In this document: positions 40,301 through 45,268 of the stretch, piece by piece | How positions within the stretch are numbered: the stretch's first letter is position 1 | Layout: each line of letters begins with the position of its first letter | NCBI GenBank assembly: GCA_022822525.1 | Contig: JAJEBN010000104.1 | Location: forward strand, 1-56,420 | Direction of reading: 5' to 3' | From: Acidimicrobiia bacterium | Lineage (GTDB): Bacteria; Actinomycetota; Acidimicrobiia; Acidimicrobiales; Poriferisodalaceae | DNA length: 56,420 bases | Notes under the pieces: generated by a model | Database searches by the model: none | The model's input: only the letters and a program-made list of their open reading frames with translations | Told to the model about the DNA's origin: nothing | Position numbers and translations under genes: made by a program

Positions 40301-43300
40301 ACCCGCGCCTGCTTGACCGACCCCGCAGTGACCCCCGCCGGCAGGGACTCCTCCGCGATGCTCACCGTGAAGGTCTCGTCAGACGACTCCAGCACCGAGT
40401 CGTCCACCGTCGCGATCATCACCGACGCGGTGGTAGACCCCGCCGGGACCGTCACCGAATACGGGCCCGCCGTGAAATCGGCGCCCGGCGCCGCCGTGCC
40501 GCGTGCCGACGCCAACTGCACCGTCGTGTCCACCGACCGCGCCCCCGACAGCACCACCCCCACAACCGCCGACTCGCCCTCGGCCACCTCGAAGGTCGCC
40601 GCAGAGAGCTCCACCGACACCGCGCCGCCGTCGTCGTCGTTCAGCGTGATCGTGGCCTCCGACGCGCTGCCGATCCGCGCGTCGGAGGGCTGGCTGAGCT
40701 GAACCTTGAACGACTCGGCGCTCTCGCCGGCGCCGTCGTCGACGATGTCGACGGTGACCGTCTTGGAGGTGTCGCCCGCAGCGAACTGGAGATAGCCGGC
40801 ATCGGCGATGTAGTCGCCGGGATGCGCAGCGCCGCTCGCGCCCGTGCCGTCGGCGGTGGTCCAGTACACAGACGCGGGCACCAGGGTGGCGCCGGTCTTG
40901 GTGACGGCGACATCGATGGTGCCGTCGCCCTCGCCCGCGGTCGCCGTCGCGGGGCTGAACCCGAAGACGGGACGGTCCGCGTCGTCGGTGATGATGCCGA
41001 CGGCCGTCTTGTGTGTGGGGTGCAGGCCCGGCGCGGTCTCGCCGCCCTGCGCCGTCGGGGTGCCGAGCGTGACGGTGAAGTAGTGCTCGCCTTCGTAGGT
41101 GCTGTCGTCGGCGGTGGCGACGGTGAAGGTTCCGGTGGTGTCGCCTTGCGCGATGGCGACGCTGCCGGTGTCGTTGGCGTAGTCGGCGCCTGTGCCTCCG
41201 GCGGCGCCGGCAGCGACGGCGTACGCGGGGTCAGACGGGATGCCGCGTCCGTCGGCGAAGGAGTAGGGGACGCTGATGCCGCCGGTGGGCGCCGCGGCGG
41301 GCAGGGTGACGGTGAACGTGATCGGGCTGCCCTCCGCTGCGGAGGGATTCGCGACGGTGACAGCGTCGTTGCCCGTGCCGGTCGTCCCGCCGTCGACGGT
41401 GACGCCCTCGCTGCCGACGACGAACACGCCCGAGAGCGCGTACATGGGGCGCAGTTCGGAGTTCGGCTCGCCGGTGCATGCAGCAGCAGACGCTGAATGA
41501 CCCACATTCGAGTCATTGACCAAAGGGCCGAGCGGCTGTTGCCGGCCGGAGCCGCCGAGATAGCCGACATGCACGAGGGTTGAGCCCATGACCAGCAATT
41601 CGTCGCCGCCCACTTGTGGCACTGCGCTGGCGATGCAGTACGAGCGAGTAGAGCTGCGACGATCGACTCTGAAGCCTAGAGACCCGCTCAGGCCGCCCTT
41701 GCTTTGGGTGCCCGTCCAGTAGCCGTCGGTGTCGACGGTTGCGGCCGTTCCGTCGGCGTGGCGCGGAGACTCGCTGTCCCAGCGGTCGTTGTCCACGAAG
41801 TCCAGTTTGTCGTCGGCGACCTTGCCGCCGCCTACCCAGTAGATCGGGTCGTTAGGGTGGTCGTCGTTCCATGGCCCGAACATGGCATGCTCGCCAGCTA
41901 CAACAGCCTGCGCTCTGCGCACGATGCGGCCTTGGCTGTCCTCGGTGCCGGTGGAGGCGATGGCCCGGAAGCTGCTCGCATAGGGTTTGAGCGCCTCGAC
42001 GCCGCCCGCCTTGAGGCCCGCGCCGGTGATCTCGGCGCGGACGAAGGCGTCATAGGTCGCAATGGCGGTGCTGGTCGCAGTGGTTTCCGCGTTGGTGACG
42101 TAGAGCAGCCGAAATGTGGCGCCGGGGCTGAGGCCTGGGGGCAGCAGCGGCCAGCTTTGGGGAACCTCGATGGCGTCGGTATCGCCGCCCTCGTCGTCTT
42201 CGATGCCGAACCAGGCCTGCGCGCCGTCAGCCGCCACATTGACGCCGCCGCCGAGGTTGTGGTCCCAGGGGGCCCTGTCGAGGCCGGCGTCAGCAGGACT
42301 CGGGGGGTCGCTCAGGTTCGTGGTCTCGTCGAAGATGGTGATGAAGAACGACTCGTGATATTCCTCGCCGTCGTCGAACCCGTCGCGTGCGTGGAGCTCG
42401 AATTGGGCGGTCTGGGCGCCGGCGCCGCGGAACTCCAGGTAGCCGTAGCCGATGTGCGGCGGCGTGTAGCGGTTGGAGGGCTCATAGGCGACGCCCGTGC
42501 CGGTCGCGGTGATGACGAAGTCGTTGTGGTGGGGCGGCCACGCGACGTTCGCGCTGGCGCGCGGGCCGCGGACGCTCGTGACCACGCGCCGCTCGCCGAT
42601 GTCGTTCGGCCAGGCACCGCCGTTCCCCGGCGGATCCAGCTCTGCTGGATCGTCGGTCTCGTCGGTTGTGTCCGGGATGTGGCCGTTGGCAGTCGCCTGG
42701 AGCTTGAGCGGCACGCGGACGTACTCGCCCTCGGCCAGGGCGCGGCTCAGCGTGATCGTCAGGGAGCGGTCGACCAGCGCGGCGTTCCCCTCCACCATGA
42801 CGTTCGAGATCGCAGTGCTGCTGTTCGTTGTCCGGACGCCGTCGCCTGCCATGGTGATGGTCGAGGCGTCGTCGTCCACCACGGTCAGGTCATAGGTGAC
42901 GTCGTCGAGGCCGCTGTAGTTGCTGTCCGCAGCGCTGATCACGTCATGGGTGACGGTGATCACCGAGTTCGGCGCGTCAGCGCTGTTGACCACCGGGCGG
43001 ATGGTGACGTTCTGGGGTTCCTGCCAGTTGGCCGTGGTGAAGACACGATCCGAGGTGTTGATCGTGTTCGCGACGCTCGCTGGGGAGACGGTCGTGCGGA
43101 CGGTGACCGAGCCGCTCGCGGGCATCGCGCTGAGGCGGATTCCGTAGGTGTACCCGCTGGTGCCCTCGCTCATCCACCCCGCCTCGTCGTCGACGATGGT
43201 GATGCCGGCGGCCGCCTCGTTGAGGTCCATGAAGTAGCTGCGGTTGGTGGGCTGCGTGCTGTCGCAGGCTCTGGCGGCGCAGGCGCCGCCTGCCAGCGTC

Positions 43301-44895
43301 TCCGCCCCGCCTGCGTCATGGGTCACGAACCAGTAGGGCTTGGAGCGGTCCGACTTCTCGGGAACCAGCGCCTCGAGCCGGTGGCTGATGCTGTCGCTGT
43401 CGCTGATGGCGGTCACCTCGAGGGTGGCCTCCTGCGCGTTCGCGCCGGTGAACGTGACCGCGCCCTGCGAGTTGCGCTGCGCCGTGTCGGGCGTGTCCGC
43501 ATAGGAAACGCCCGTGTCGCTGCTCGCCGAGTCCAGCGCGACGGTGAAGTTCGTGCCGAGCTCTGCGCCGAGGAACCGCAGCGGCACCGTGATCGACTCG
43601 CCGGCTGCCAGCGGGCGCTCGAGCTTCACGAGGAACTTGGCAGTGTCGTTGGTGTTGTTCTCCATCGCCTGGTCGTCCTCGGTGGCAGCAGCCAGCACGC
43701 GGACCCGGGTCGGCTCGTCGTCGTCGGTCACCCGCACCGGCAAGTCGGGGATGGAGATGTCGTTGCCCGTGCCGGCAGGGTCATACACAGCGGCGTCGCC
43801 AAAGCTGCTGCCGCCGAAGACAGCGTCGTCGACGAGCACCTTGAACTTGAGATTGCCCGCGACGGTCCCGCCCGGGGTGTCCACCGCGTTGTCGACCGAG
43901 GTGACCGTGAACTCCTTGGCGCCGGTGGCGCCCGACTTCCAGTAGCCCACCACGTACTCGGCCCGCACCGCGTCGTGGTTTTGATTGCCGCGGGGCCAAT
44001 AGTCGCGCGACAGCGAGCTGTTGATGCGGGCGAACGGGCCCATCGACGACGAGCCGGTCGCCACGCCCGTCTCGGTGTAGGCAACCACCACGATGTCCGA
44101 CGTGGGCGCGGTGGTGACATCGATGCTGAACGTCGCGCGGCGGTCGCGGCCGTCGCCGTTGCGGGAGTCCTCCATCACCGACAGCGCTCTGCCCCCGGGA
44201 ATGGTGACCGTCGCGCCCGTGCCGGTGAGGGTGGTGTCGGCTTCCGGCTCGGTGATCGTCACCGTCCAGTCGCCCAGGATCGTGCCGCCCGTGCAGTCAG
44301 CAGTGGTGCACAGCCGCACCCCGAACGTCTCATCGCCGGCGCCGTCGCTGTCGGCGTTCGCCGTCACCTCGAAACGGATGCGGCCATAGACCGAATCGGG
44401 ATAGGCCCTCGGGCCCGCAGCATCGGGAGGTATCTGCTGCGCCGCGCCGCGCAGATTGGCGGTGGTGGCCGTTATGTCACCGGCCTCAGCGGTGAACGAG
44501 CCGCTGACGCTCGTGTGGAGGTAGTACTCCGGCCGGGTGGGAATGTTCGTGATCCGAAAAGCGCGGGTCTGCCCCTCCGCAATCGTGACCCGATGCAGAA
44601 CCGCCTGCGAGGTGACCTGCTGCGCCCCCGCCTCAGACGGCCCGTCGGCCAACGGCAGCCCCACCGGCACCACCGCCAGCAACGACCCCAGCAACGCCAC
44701 CGCCAACGCCGCGGCCAGCGGCCGCCGCACGCCGCCGCGGCCCCAGCCGCCCGTCACGCCAGCAGCTCGCCCACGGGGGGGGGGGGGGGGGAAAATACGC
44801 GGGTAACACCAGCACGCCGCCCAAATGCGGGGGGGGGGGGATTCGGTTGCCTGTTTGCCTGAAAGGCCGCGCAAACGCACCGTCAGCTCCGACAT
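25375..44895 (-). CDS. Giant secreted Calx-beta repeat protein (about 6,506 residues)
   Basis: One unbroken frame of 19.5 kb. ATG 44895 has GAGG 4-5 bases upstream. The first 58 residues are unusual: they include proline runs coded by C12 and C17 tracts. A signal-type hydrophobic core follows (about 57-82, RRPLAAALAVALLGSLLAVVPVGLPLA) and a likely cleavage site near SEAGA. The rest is several dozen beta-sandwich repeats of the Calx-beta kind, each typically with GSDYT, ETVTV/ETIILTL and a closing (V/I)T(V/I)(T)DDD. These would bind Ca2+ and form a long fibre. Interspersed are three copies of a different 200-250-residue domain, listed separately. A polyproline hinge lies at about 27455-27475. 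The C-terminus ends right after a Calx-beta strand (YTITITD), with no sortase motif, LysM or membrane helix. It is probably an adhesin or matrix fibre. Confidence 0.85.
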   Translation of the reverse strand: MSELTVRLRGLSGKQATESPPPRIWAACWCYPRIFPPPPPRGRAAGVTGGWGRGGVRRPLAAALAVALLGSLLAVVPVGLPLADGPSEAGAQQVTSQAVLHRVTIAEGQTRAFRITNIPTRPEYYLHTSVSGSFTAEAGDITATTANLRGAAQQIPPDAAGPRAYPDSVYGRIRFEVTANADSDGAGDETFGVRLCTTADCTGGTILGDWTVTITEPEADTTLTGTGATVTIPGGRALSVMEDSRNGDGRDRRATFSIDVTTAPTSDIVVVAYTETGVATGSSSMGPFARINSSLSRDYWPRGNQNHDAVRAEYVVGYWKSGATGAKEFTVTSVDNAVDTPGGTVAGNLKFKVLVDDAVFGGSSFGDAAVYDPAGTGNDISIPDLPVRVTDDDEPTRVRVLAAATEDDQAMENNTNDTAKFLVKLERPLAAGESITVPLRFLGAELGTNFTVALDSASSDTGVSYADTPDTAQRNSQGAVTFTGANAQEATLEVTAISDSDSISHRLEALVPEKSDRSKPYWFVTHDAGGAETLAGGACAARACDSTQPTNRSYFMDLNEAAAGITIVDDEAGWMSEGTSGYTYGIRLSAMPASGSVTVRTTVSPASVANTINTSDRVFTTANWQEPQNVTIRPVVNSADAPNSVITVTHDVISAADSNYSGLDDVTYDLTVVDDDASTITMAGDGVRTTNSSTAISNVMVEGNAALVDRSLTITLSRALAEGEYVRVPLKLQATANGHIPDTTDETDDPAELDPPGNGGAWPNDIGERRVVTSVRGPRASANVAWPPHHNDFVITATGTGVAYEPSNRYTPPHIGYGYLEFRGAGAQTAQFELHARDGFDDGEEYHESFFITIFDETTNLSDPPSPADAGLDRAPWDHNLGGGVNVAADGAQAWFGIEDDEGGDTDAIEVPQSWPLLPPGLSPGATFRLLYVTNAETTATSTAIATYDAFVRAEITGAGLKAGGVEALKPYASSFRAIASTGTEDSQGRIVRRAQAVVAGEHAMFGPWNDDHPNDPIYWVGGGKVADDKLDFVDNDRWDSESPRHADGTAATVDTDGYWTGTQSKGGLSGSLGFRVDRRSSTRSYCIASAVPQVGGDELLVMGSTLVHVGYLGGSGRQQPLGPLVNDSNVGHSASAAACTGEPNSELRPMYALSGVFVVGSEGVTVDGGTTGTGNDAVTVANPSAAEGSPITFTVTLPAAAPTGGISVPYSFADGRGIPSDPAYAVAAGAAGGTGADYANDTGSVAIAQGDTTGTFTVATADDSTYEGEHYFTVTLGTPTAQGGETAPGLHPTHKTAVGIITDDADRPVFGFSPATATAGEGDGTIDVAVTKTGATLVPASVYWTTADGTGASGAAHPGDYIADAGYLQFAAGDTSKTVTVDIVDDGAGESAESFKVQLSQPSDARIGSASEATITLNDDDGGAVSVELSAATFEVAEGESAVVGVVLSGARSVDTTVQLASARGTAAPGADFTAGPYSVTVPAGSTTASVMIATVDDSVLESSDETFTVSIAEESLPAGVTAGSVKQARVTIVDDEYTFSFAQRSYAVDERAGEVLMLALLSRALGEDVEVHFTFGDGTAQAGTDFTAVHGSTDKITIPAGERRVLLRVPITADTTSSSNKQFSVTPVPEHLPTGQTASQGRTAVIIRDNASSDERVDLSLSSTTVAEGSAVTLTATLPAAASGGDVTVPVATVTGSEAAAADYVLGGATAGTIVIPDGQTQGSIRLTAVADRTAENRSHPGEELLLLQAGTSGLSSGYLPGRVAAADITDTAAVPVSLSVSASGAVTEGGGPLTVTATLAAANDTGSAVEIPIEVRPAGTTAQAGDYTVASTISIPNGQRAGTASFAVNDDSTEEDAETVVVQLGASLPAGYGAGASNLVTVTISDDDSAAVPVVQFKAASSRIFEGEPFEFPYYATIVVEAESAVEADTVVSFTLGGTAVRGSDYTILTATSISSETILEGETEGEIVLRTLTDDNHEADETIVLTLVAGDGYDLGSQTTHTVTIRDLPDVEFAAATSQGVEGGTVTVTVRASHAFAEATDVTFTLGGTATSADYTAPTSPVRFGAGETTATLSIPVTADTDSDDGETIILTLVDGAGYDAGPNTRQTTQVRHTITLFDATSVEFSDAVSTAKEGTTATVTVQAPRAVAEDTAVAFTVAGSAQPGDFTAPTSPVTIRAGQTSAEIEIPIAEDSPDDSGETIILTLTDGDDYSLGGQKTHTVTLAEADPPPDVEFAASVSQGREGATVSVRVDASRALDAAYSVSYTSTGGTATAGSDYTALSGSFTMPAGAASAAFDVAITADNASDAGETIILTLTDGDDYNLGSRTGHTVTITESDPPTLVFTQPRVFIAEGGASARYGISLSHDPSGSSAALPACDYDPFTAELPRCTSSVDPVVARVVVTSPDVGLLKVFTSGSIAPAGEAVLEFTRRNFGTPQFVTVYPEPDGDGDSEQNVLIGHSIRGAVDDSAAFRASSPYAAGTTTGGVDDGIALPDMAAYVADDDAVPGLTAGFYVPAGGTSLERPRVIEEGNHVGFALRGSRDAAVGETVAARVRVTGGVHGVHYRVGRQGAISVEGPADDLSTDGVDESKVDGAEFVVTFTAPLSLRNGGLLEIRSIDDSSRATGGRYLDVELLSVFSPDGSAGIDADPGTPDGVGLTLGPQTVRVRVLPKDRLIVRQAAGNEATDGGKRIEFEGLETDGKKAELTTNDAAATIQEGDPTVHQVAVELSEPPKSARDVVVTVAVSDPAKLALAGDGDDDGQVTLTFKKSAGARELTYRGTQTVGFAAKDDDDFGDEMVTVTVTMTSGYGRAHPDGTVVRTFTVRIEDDDMSAGVTVVPGSLTVIEGAKRGEKLPRRADGRARDHEIAVRLDADPGSGVTVRIEPVFPEGITSPKKALDFTGGTSGDWGTWQTIGVKAPDDADFDDEHFAVTWKRPAVTAGSSAAYAALTAADVAPVAVTVLDDDAGVRVSERGLELVEGVQGAARRVVDTGDGGGARLGRLAAATYEVVLQAAPAAGEVVTVTPVSGDAAAVGFGRDDDGNAVTTHPGLVFTADDWDVPQTVTLVPVDDDDAGDESVTVTHSVSTTGSVYSAVGAGPSVTAAVLDDDRSEGIVVSSDGETFSGDGAVLFAHEGGDAVGFNVRLAGRPAEAGRFWVDVSGGGDAVVADADLGASGTQTALSFSQENWWIPQTVWVTAPDETGGDADAVDGLVELSLTAAAVTDGTRAPIAAYGTAPVWVHVHDDEFAGGPTYTVTVAGTGAVTEGASPAVFTVQGDMVPSSSTDVTLRISETGDFVAAGDEGDQTVTFTTGAILTHQVPIVDDDVADDDGTITAALQPGSGYRVGDPSQASIRVADDSDTGTGSVTADLSVSGGGSVAEGGTLTVTVTLGGAAPSALSIPVRVASSPAASASAGDYTLPSPVTVAMGDTSGTLTFAAVDDMIAEDAETLTLELGTLPAGVTAGTTTSVAVTISDNDTAGVTVTESGGNTVVAENGGTDTYTVKLDSQPLSNVVVRAAAPAGVQIDGPAAGSSWVSQLDLTFTPQDWSTPQTVTVRGQNDSVVNAGGKRELEIMQSVQTGDTGGKYTTSTAVANVDVDVTDDDTAGVTVAGGPLTVSEDGTTTTDSYTVRLTSEPLNSVVVTATAAAGAQVSTDGGTTWHSSRGLTFNPSGSGIWSAAQTVHVRGVRDDIDNAGDRRAVSIGHAITSGNGDGGSYTTSTAIDAVSVTVTDDDTAGVTVAGGPLTVSEDGTTATDSYTVRLTSEPLTNVVVRVAAPAGVGVDGPAGGRAWVSQLDLTFTPSNWGTAQTVTVRGEDDDIDNAGDKRELTVAQSVQTGDTGGKYTASTPVANVDVDVTDDDIAAVTVAGGPLTVTEDRSDTDDYTVVLATQPVSNVTITATAPDGAQVSDDGGSTWGSSVDLVFTSGTSGNWGTAQTVTVRGAQDVIDNPGDRRDVTVTHSIASGNGDGSRYTPSTPSMPSVSVRVNDDDAKPTHISLSTGLGTVSEGAGSTLVTVTATVQGATRFGTAKTVAVSVASMADTASANYVDMTAVADFSITIPAGELRATGSFTIAPDNDMVDEQDNAVAVTGAVSGDSSVTVNAATQIALTDDDAAPAGITLSAGPTSVTENGGARTISVTATVDGSTRFGTAQTVSVSVAGHDVMGQVGFAQVSGFSIEIPAETASGSQSFTLTPDDNVWFESDGEASISGTSSVTVTGTSVSLTNDDAEPSGVTLSVSPLSLSEDGGAQTVTVTATVNGSTRYGTVKSITVSHAGSGNTDAVDYAATAPAAISLAAGAASGTTTFVVTPVDDSADDFDEVIAVSGSGAGIAAVAPAAVALADDDDTTVSISASAAAVAENGGVADVTLTLSRALVSGELVAVPLDVVGASAGSDYTLALHPATQAGVALSVSGSDSAQAPRVVLTGGASSAVLRFAAVDDSTRTQPYVLVRYGSGARAPSGSGVDFAAPSDGPVGWVITDDETGDVVVPQSWALAPSGVLGQGEPRFRLVFVSSAERDASSSDIAEYDAFVRGLLAEGHADVVPYAGFFTVLGSTSGVHLRDHASVTGSATMPFYWLGETGDATKRVATDNGQFRGEWIATETPSSQSVPRDESGTVVSVDGDGYFTGSTAAGARSSNPLGSSSVTVGYLNDSGSGRAPLGSGQTAASAATRRFYGLSPTFVRASDPVVSVTTTQTSVAEGTALSFAVSADPAPPGALTVRLFVSEEDGRDMVPDAQEGLKTISFAAGETSKTHTVTTSGDSTDEADAVVTVRVLANAGYTVSGTAADASVAVADNDVMSIVLGGGGQTINEGQSAQVTVTLGRDLVSGEQVSVPLEEAGNATVDADWSVACSGDGVTCNNPGAQYPVMVFTGSGSGVQKVGTMTFTALADTVHPEADETIDINRDPLAAATSSGSGGGTSFTGDAGAVTIRSVAPAAVTASFGAAAYSAGEAAGSRTVTVPVSLSAAAPSGGLSVSYTVGGTAVAADRGTLSGTVSFAQGATAGSITVTVVDDNLAEGSETIVLTITDGADYDPGATAKTTVTITDNDAAPTSIVLSVDDASVGEGDGATTITVTATVAGATRFAQPQSVAVTVTGSGGAGVVGFTAAPSTFSIPIAAGAQTGTAQFTLTPTDDSTDETDETVTVAGTLSGVTVSPATVAVTDDDTPSSAPVTVTLSALGGDVAEGAAGASGRKDVTVTLGRALTGSETVTVPLAVQGAAVGSDFTFGLQPAAQAGVTLLVSSPHSAQNPAVRFSAGASSAVLRFVPVDNGVRTQPYVVIGYGSGARAPGGGGGATLGAVTGGPFGFVVVDDETGDITVPSSWGLAPSGLAAGDDFRLLFRTSTTRDASSSDIADYDAFVRDAAATGGHADIVAYAGFFKAFASTRSSSGSTGTTARVHVGMASGHTGHFNGASDVWADGSTVPNAANTAGTPVWWLGGAKLANNYADLCDQAVASGSGVTGGWGVDDPRSETGSRNIAVGATAGQAHQAWTGTGNSCEAYSYPLGSSTVSRAASHDTTWAFMHEGHSASSQQRPLYAMSPVFRIAGAAAVPVADFASAASTAAESAGTRNITVNFSPAPSSSVTVAYTLSGTAVRGSDYTISGVTSNSGTVTVGPSGTATIPVAIADDSAPESAETVILTLTGGSGYTVGTAAPVHTLTVVDDDTAGLPRVSFVHESSSVSEHDIARYPSFTISPAPQAPLTVRFAIDANASTAALGADYRIEWQHPYTLRDDDRDGVWEGAITAPATAPAYGYWRLPTVRFVDDRVRERDETIVMRLLDGAGYTLGDITTYTVTIADNESGPLPPPPPPPAPQVTVTAGPAVDEGAAATFTLSASPPAAGTVSVRYTVTQSGRFVASGQLGSGKTRTLSGTGATISIPTLNDSADEADGSVTVTLTAGSGYVVGSPSSATVTVRDDDVPAAQFAAATSTAAESAGTRNVTVRLVPAPAQSTAVSYALSGTAVRGSDYTISGVTSNSGTVTVGPSGTATIPVAVADDSAAESAETVILTLAAGAGYDLGARRMHTLTITDNDTAGVPRVTVTAGSAVDEGGAATFAVSASPAPSGTVSVRYTVTQNGQFVSSGRLGPNKTRTLSGTGATIAIPTLNDSADEADGSVTVTLTAGSGYVVGTPGSATVTVRDDDVPTAQFAAAASSADESSGVRRVRVSLSPAPHRGITVAYTTAGTATRGGDYTAAGSVSAPAGAAFVDIPVTIIDDSRQEPDKTVVLTLTAPGGGAGYRVGPRGTHTLTITDQDVSPTAAFAAAADQAAENAGTHQVTLTVQPAPAAPITVRYTISGTATRSIDYTAPSGTVTVPANAATAAVYIPITDDTANEGDETVVLTLSAPAGSAGYTLGSPTVFTLTILDDDSTPATPRVSFVHQSSSVSEHDVARYPSFTISPAPAAPITVRFAIDANASTATLGADYQITWQHPYTLHDNDNDGIWEGTITAPTSAPAYGYWRLPTIRPVNDRTREPNETIVLRLLNGPGYTLGHNSTYTITITD
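25378..25767 (-). repeat. C-terminal copy of a 130-residue duplicated Calx-beta module
   Basis: Encodes residues about 6377-6506, beginning PRVSFVHQSSSVSEHDVARYPSFTISPAP. It is nearly identical in protein, and strongly similar in DNA, to 27493-27882, 2,115 bp away. Both carry WQHPYTL, a D/N-rich loop and YGYWRLPT. Confidence 0.8.
26450..26780 (-). repeat. Second copy of a 672-bp-period Calx-beta unit
   Basis: Codes for VTVTAGSAVDEGGAATF through TVTVRDDDVPTAQFAAA and matches the copy at 27121-27450 almost residue for residue (NDSADEADGSVTVTLTAGSGYVVG). The offset is exactly 672 bp, or 224 residues. Confidence 0.75.
27121..27450 (-). repeat. First copy of the 672-bp-period Calx-beta unit
   Basis: Codes for VTVTAGPAVDEGAAATF through TVTVRDDDVPAAQFAAA; it is the partner of 26450-26780. 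It lies just C-terminal of a PPPPPPPAP hinge. Confidence 0.75.
27493..27882 (-). repeat. Internal copy of the 130-residue duplicated Calx-beta module
   Basis: Residues about 5672-5802 of the giant protein (PRVSFVHESSSVSEHDIARYPS...). It is the partner of the copy that forms the very C-terminus (25378-25767). Confidence 0.8.
28250..28940 (-). other. Recurring unassigned domain, copy 3 of the giant protein
   Basis: About residues 5319-5549. Shared pattern: VPSSWGLAPSGL, FRLLFRTSTTRDASSSDI, YDAFVRD, GHADIVAYAGFFKAFAST, VWWLGGAKLANNYADLCDQ, WTGTGNSC, LGSSTV and RPLYAMSPVFRI. It contains cysteines (a CDQ and an NSCEAYS), which are rare in the Calx-beta parts. I do not recognise the family. Confidence 0.65.
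30840..31434 (-). other. Recurring unassigned domain, copy 2 of the giant protein
   Basis: About residues 4488-4686. Pattern: VPQSWALAPSGV, FRLVFVSSAERDASSSDIAEYDAFVRG, GHADVVPYAGFFTVLGST, FYWLGETGD, GYFTGSTAAG, LGSSSVTVGYL and RRFYGLSPTFVRA. It lacks the cysteines of the other copies and is the shortest of the three. Confidence 0.65.
41415..42168 (-). other. Recurring unassigned domain, copy 1 of the giant protein
   Basis: About residues 910-1160. Pattern: VPQSWPLLPPGLSPGATFRLLYVTNAE, IATYDAFVRAEITGAG, YASSFRAIASTGTED, IYWVGGGKVADDKLDFVD, GYWTGTQSKGG, HVGYLGGSGRQQPLG and LRPMYALSGVFVVG. It is the longest copy and has an extra SYCIAS segment. Confidence 0.65.
44775..44791. repeat. Run of 17 Gs (C17 on the coding strand) inside the giant gene
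   Basis: Codes for the proline run before RGRAAG, about 15 codons upstream of the signal-type hydrophobic core. A change of one base would disconnect the start codon from the whole protein. Confidence 0.85.
44829..44840. repeat. Run of 12 Gs (C12 on the coding strand) inside the giant gene
   Basis: Codes for the PPP after ATES near residue 20 of the giant protein, 37 bp upstream (in gene direction) of the 17-base run. Confidence 0.85.
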
Positions 44896-45268
44896 GCACC
44901 TCGACCTCTCTGCCTTCACATCCGGACGCGCGCACAACGTACTCGCACCAGAAACACCTCAAACGCCACGCCTGAAACCAGTAGTGAACCAGCACCAGCG
45001 GCCCAAAGCAATACCCGCCCGCCCTGCCGCGGCGGCGCGGCGCCGGCCCGCGCTGCGACGCCCGCGCCCGCCAGCATCGCGGTCGAGCCGCCCAAAGCTG
45101 CGCCCGCTCGGCCCGTCCGCAGCGCCAGCCGGTCCGCCCCCAGCAACCGATGCCCCGCGATCCGCCCCGTGCTCGCTGACCGACAGATGCCGAAAATGAC
45201 TTTCGTTCCTCAACCCGGCGGCCTATGGTCGGCTGGCGGCCCTGCCCCGCACCGTCAAGGAGCCCGCC
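44896..45268. other. Intergenic region between the divergent giant gene and coiled-coil gene
   Basis: 373 bp holding the control regions of both divergent genes. A GAGG ribosome binding site for the giant gene lies at its left end and AAGGAG for the coiled-coil gene at its right end. Bases near 45185-45215 are less GC-rich and may hold promoters, but no clear -35/-10 pair stands out. A doubtful small frame is listed separately. Confidence 0.5.
44916..45146 (-). CDS. Possible small membrane protein (doubtful)
   Basis: A 76-codon frame starting at TTG 45146 after GGGG and ending 20 bp before the start of the giant gene. It contains one good hydrophobic segment with basic flanks (GGRVLLWAAGAGSLLVSGVAFEVFLVRVR), which could be a membrane helix or the remains of a C-terminal anchor. 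The first half is rich in A, G and R, like chance frames in GC-rich DNA. I know of no homologue. It could be an upstream leader gene, a broken anchor or nothing at all. Confidence 0.2.
   Translation of the reverse strand: MLGADRLALRTGRAGAALGGSTAMLAGAGVAARAGAAPPRQGGRVLLWAAGAGSLLVSGVAFEVFLVRVRCARVRM

Noticed and set aside
25375..44895. Regular repeats that might be a CRISPR array
   Set aside because: The repeats are protein-coding Calx-beta modules in a continuous frame with 300-700 bp periods; there are no short identical repeats with unique spacers.
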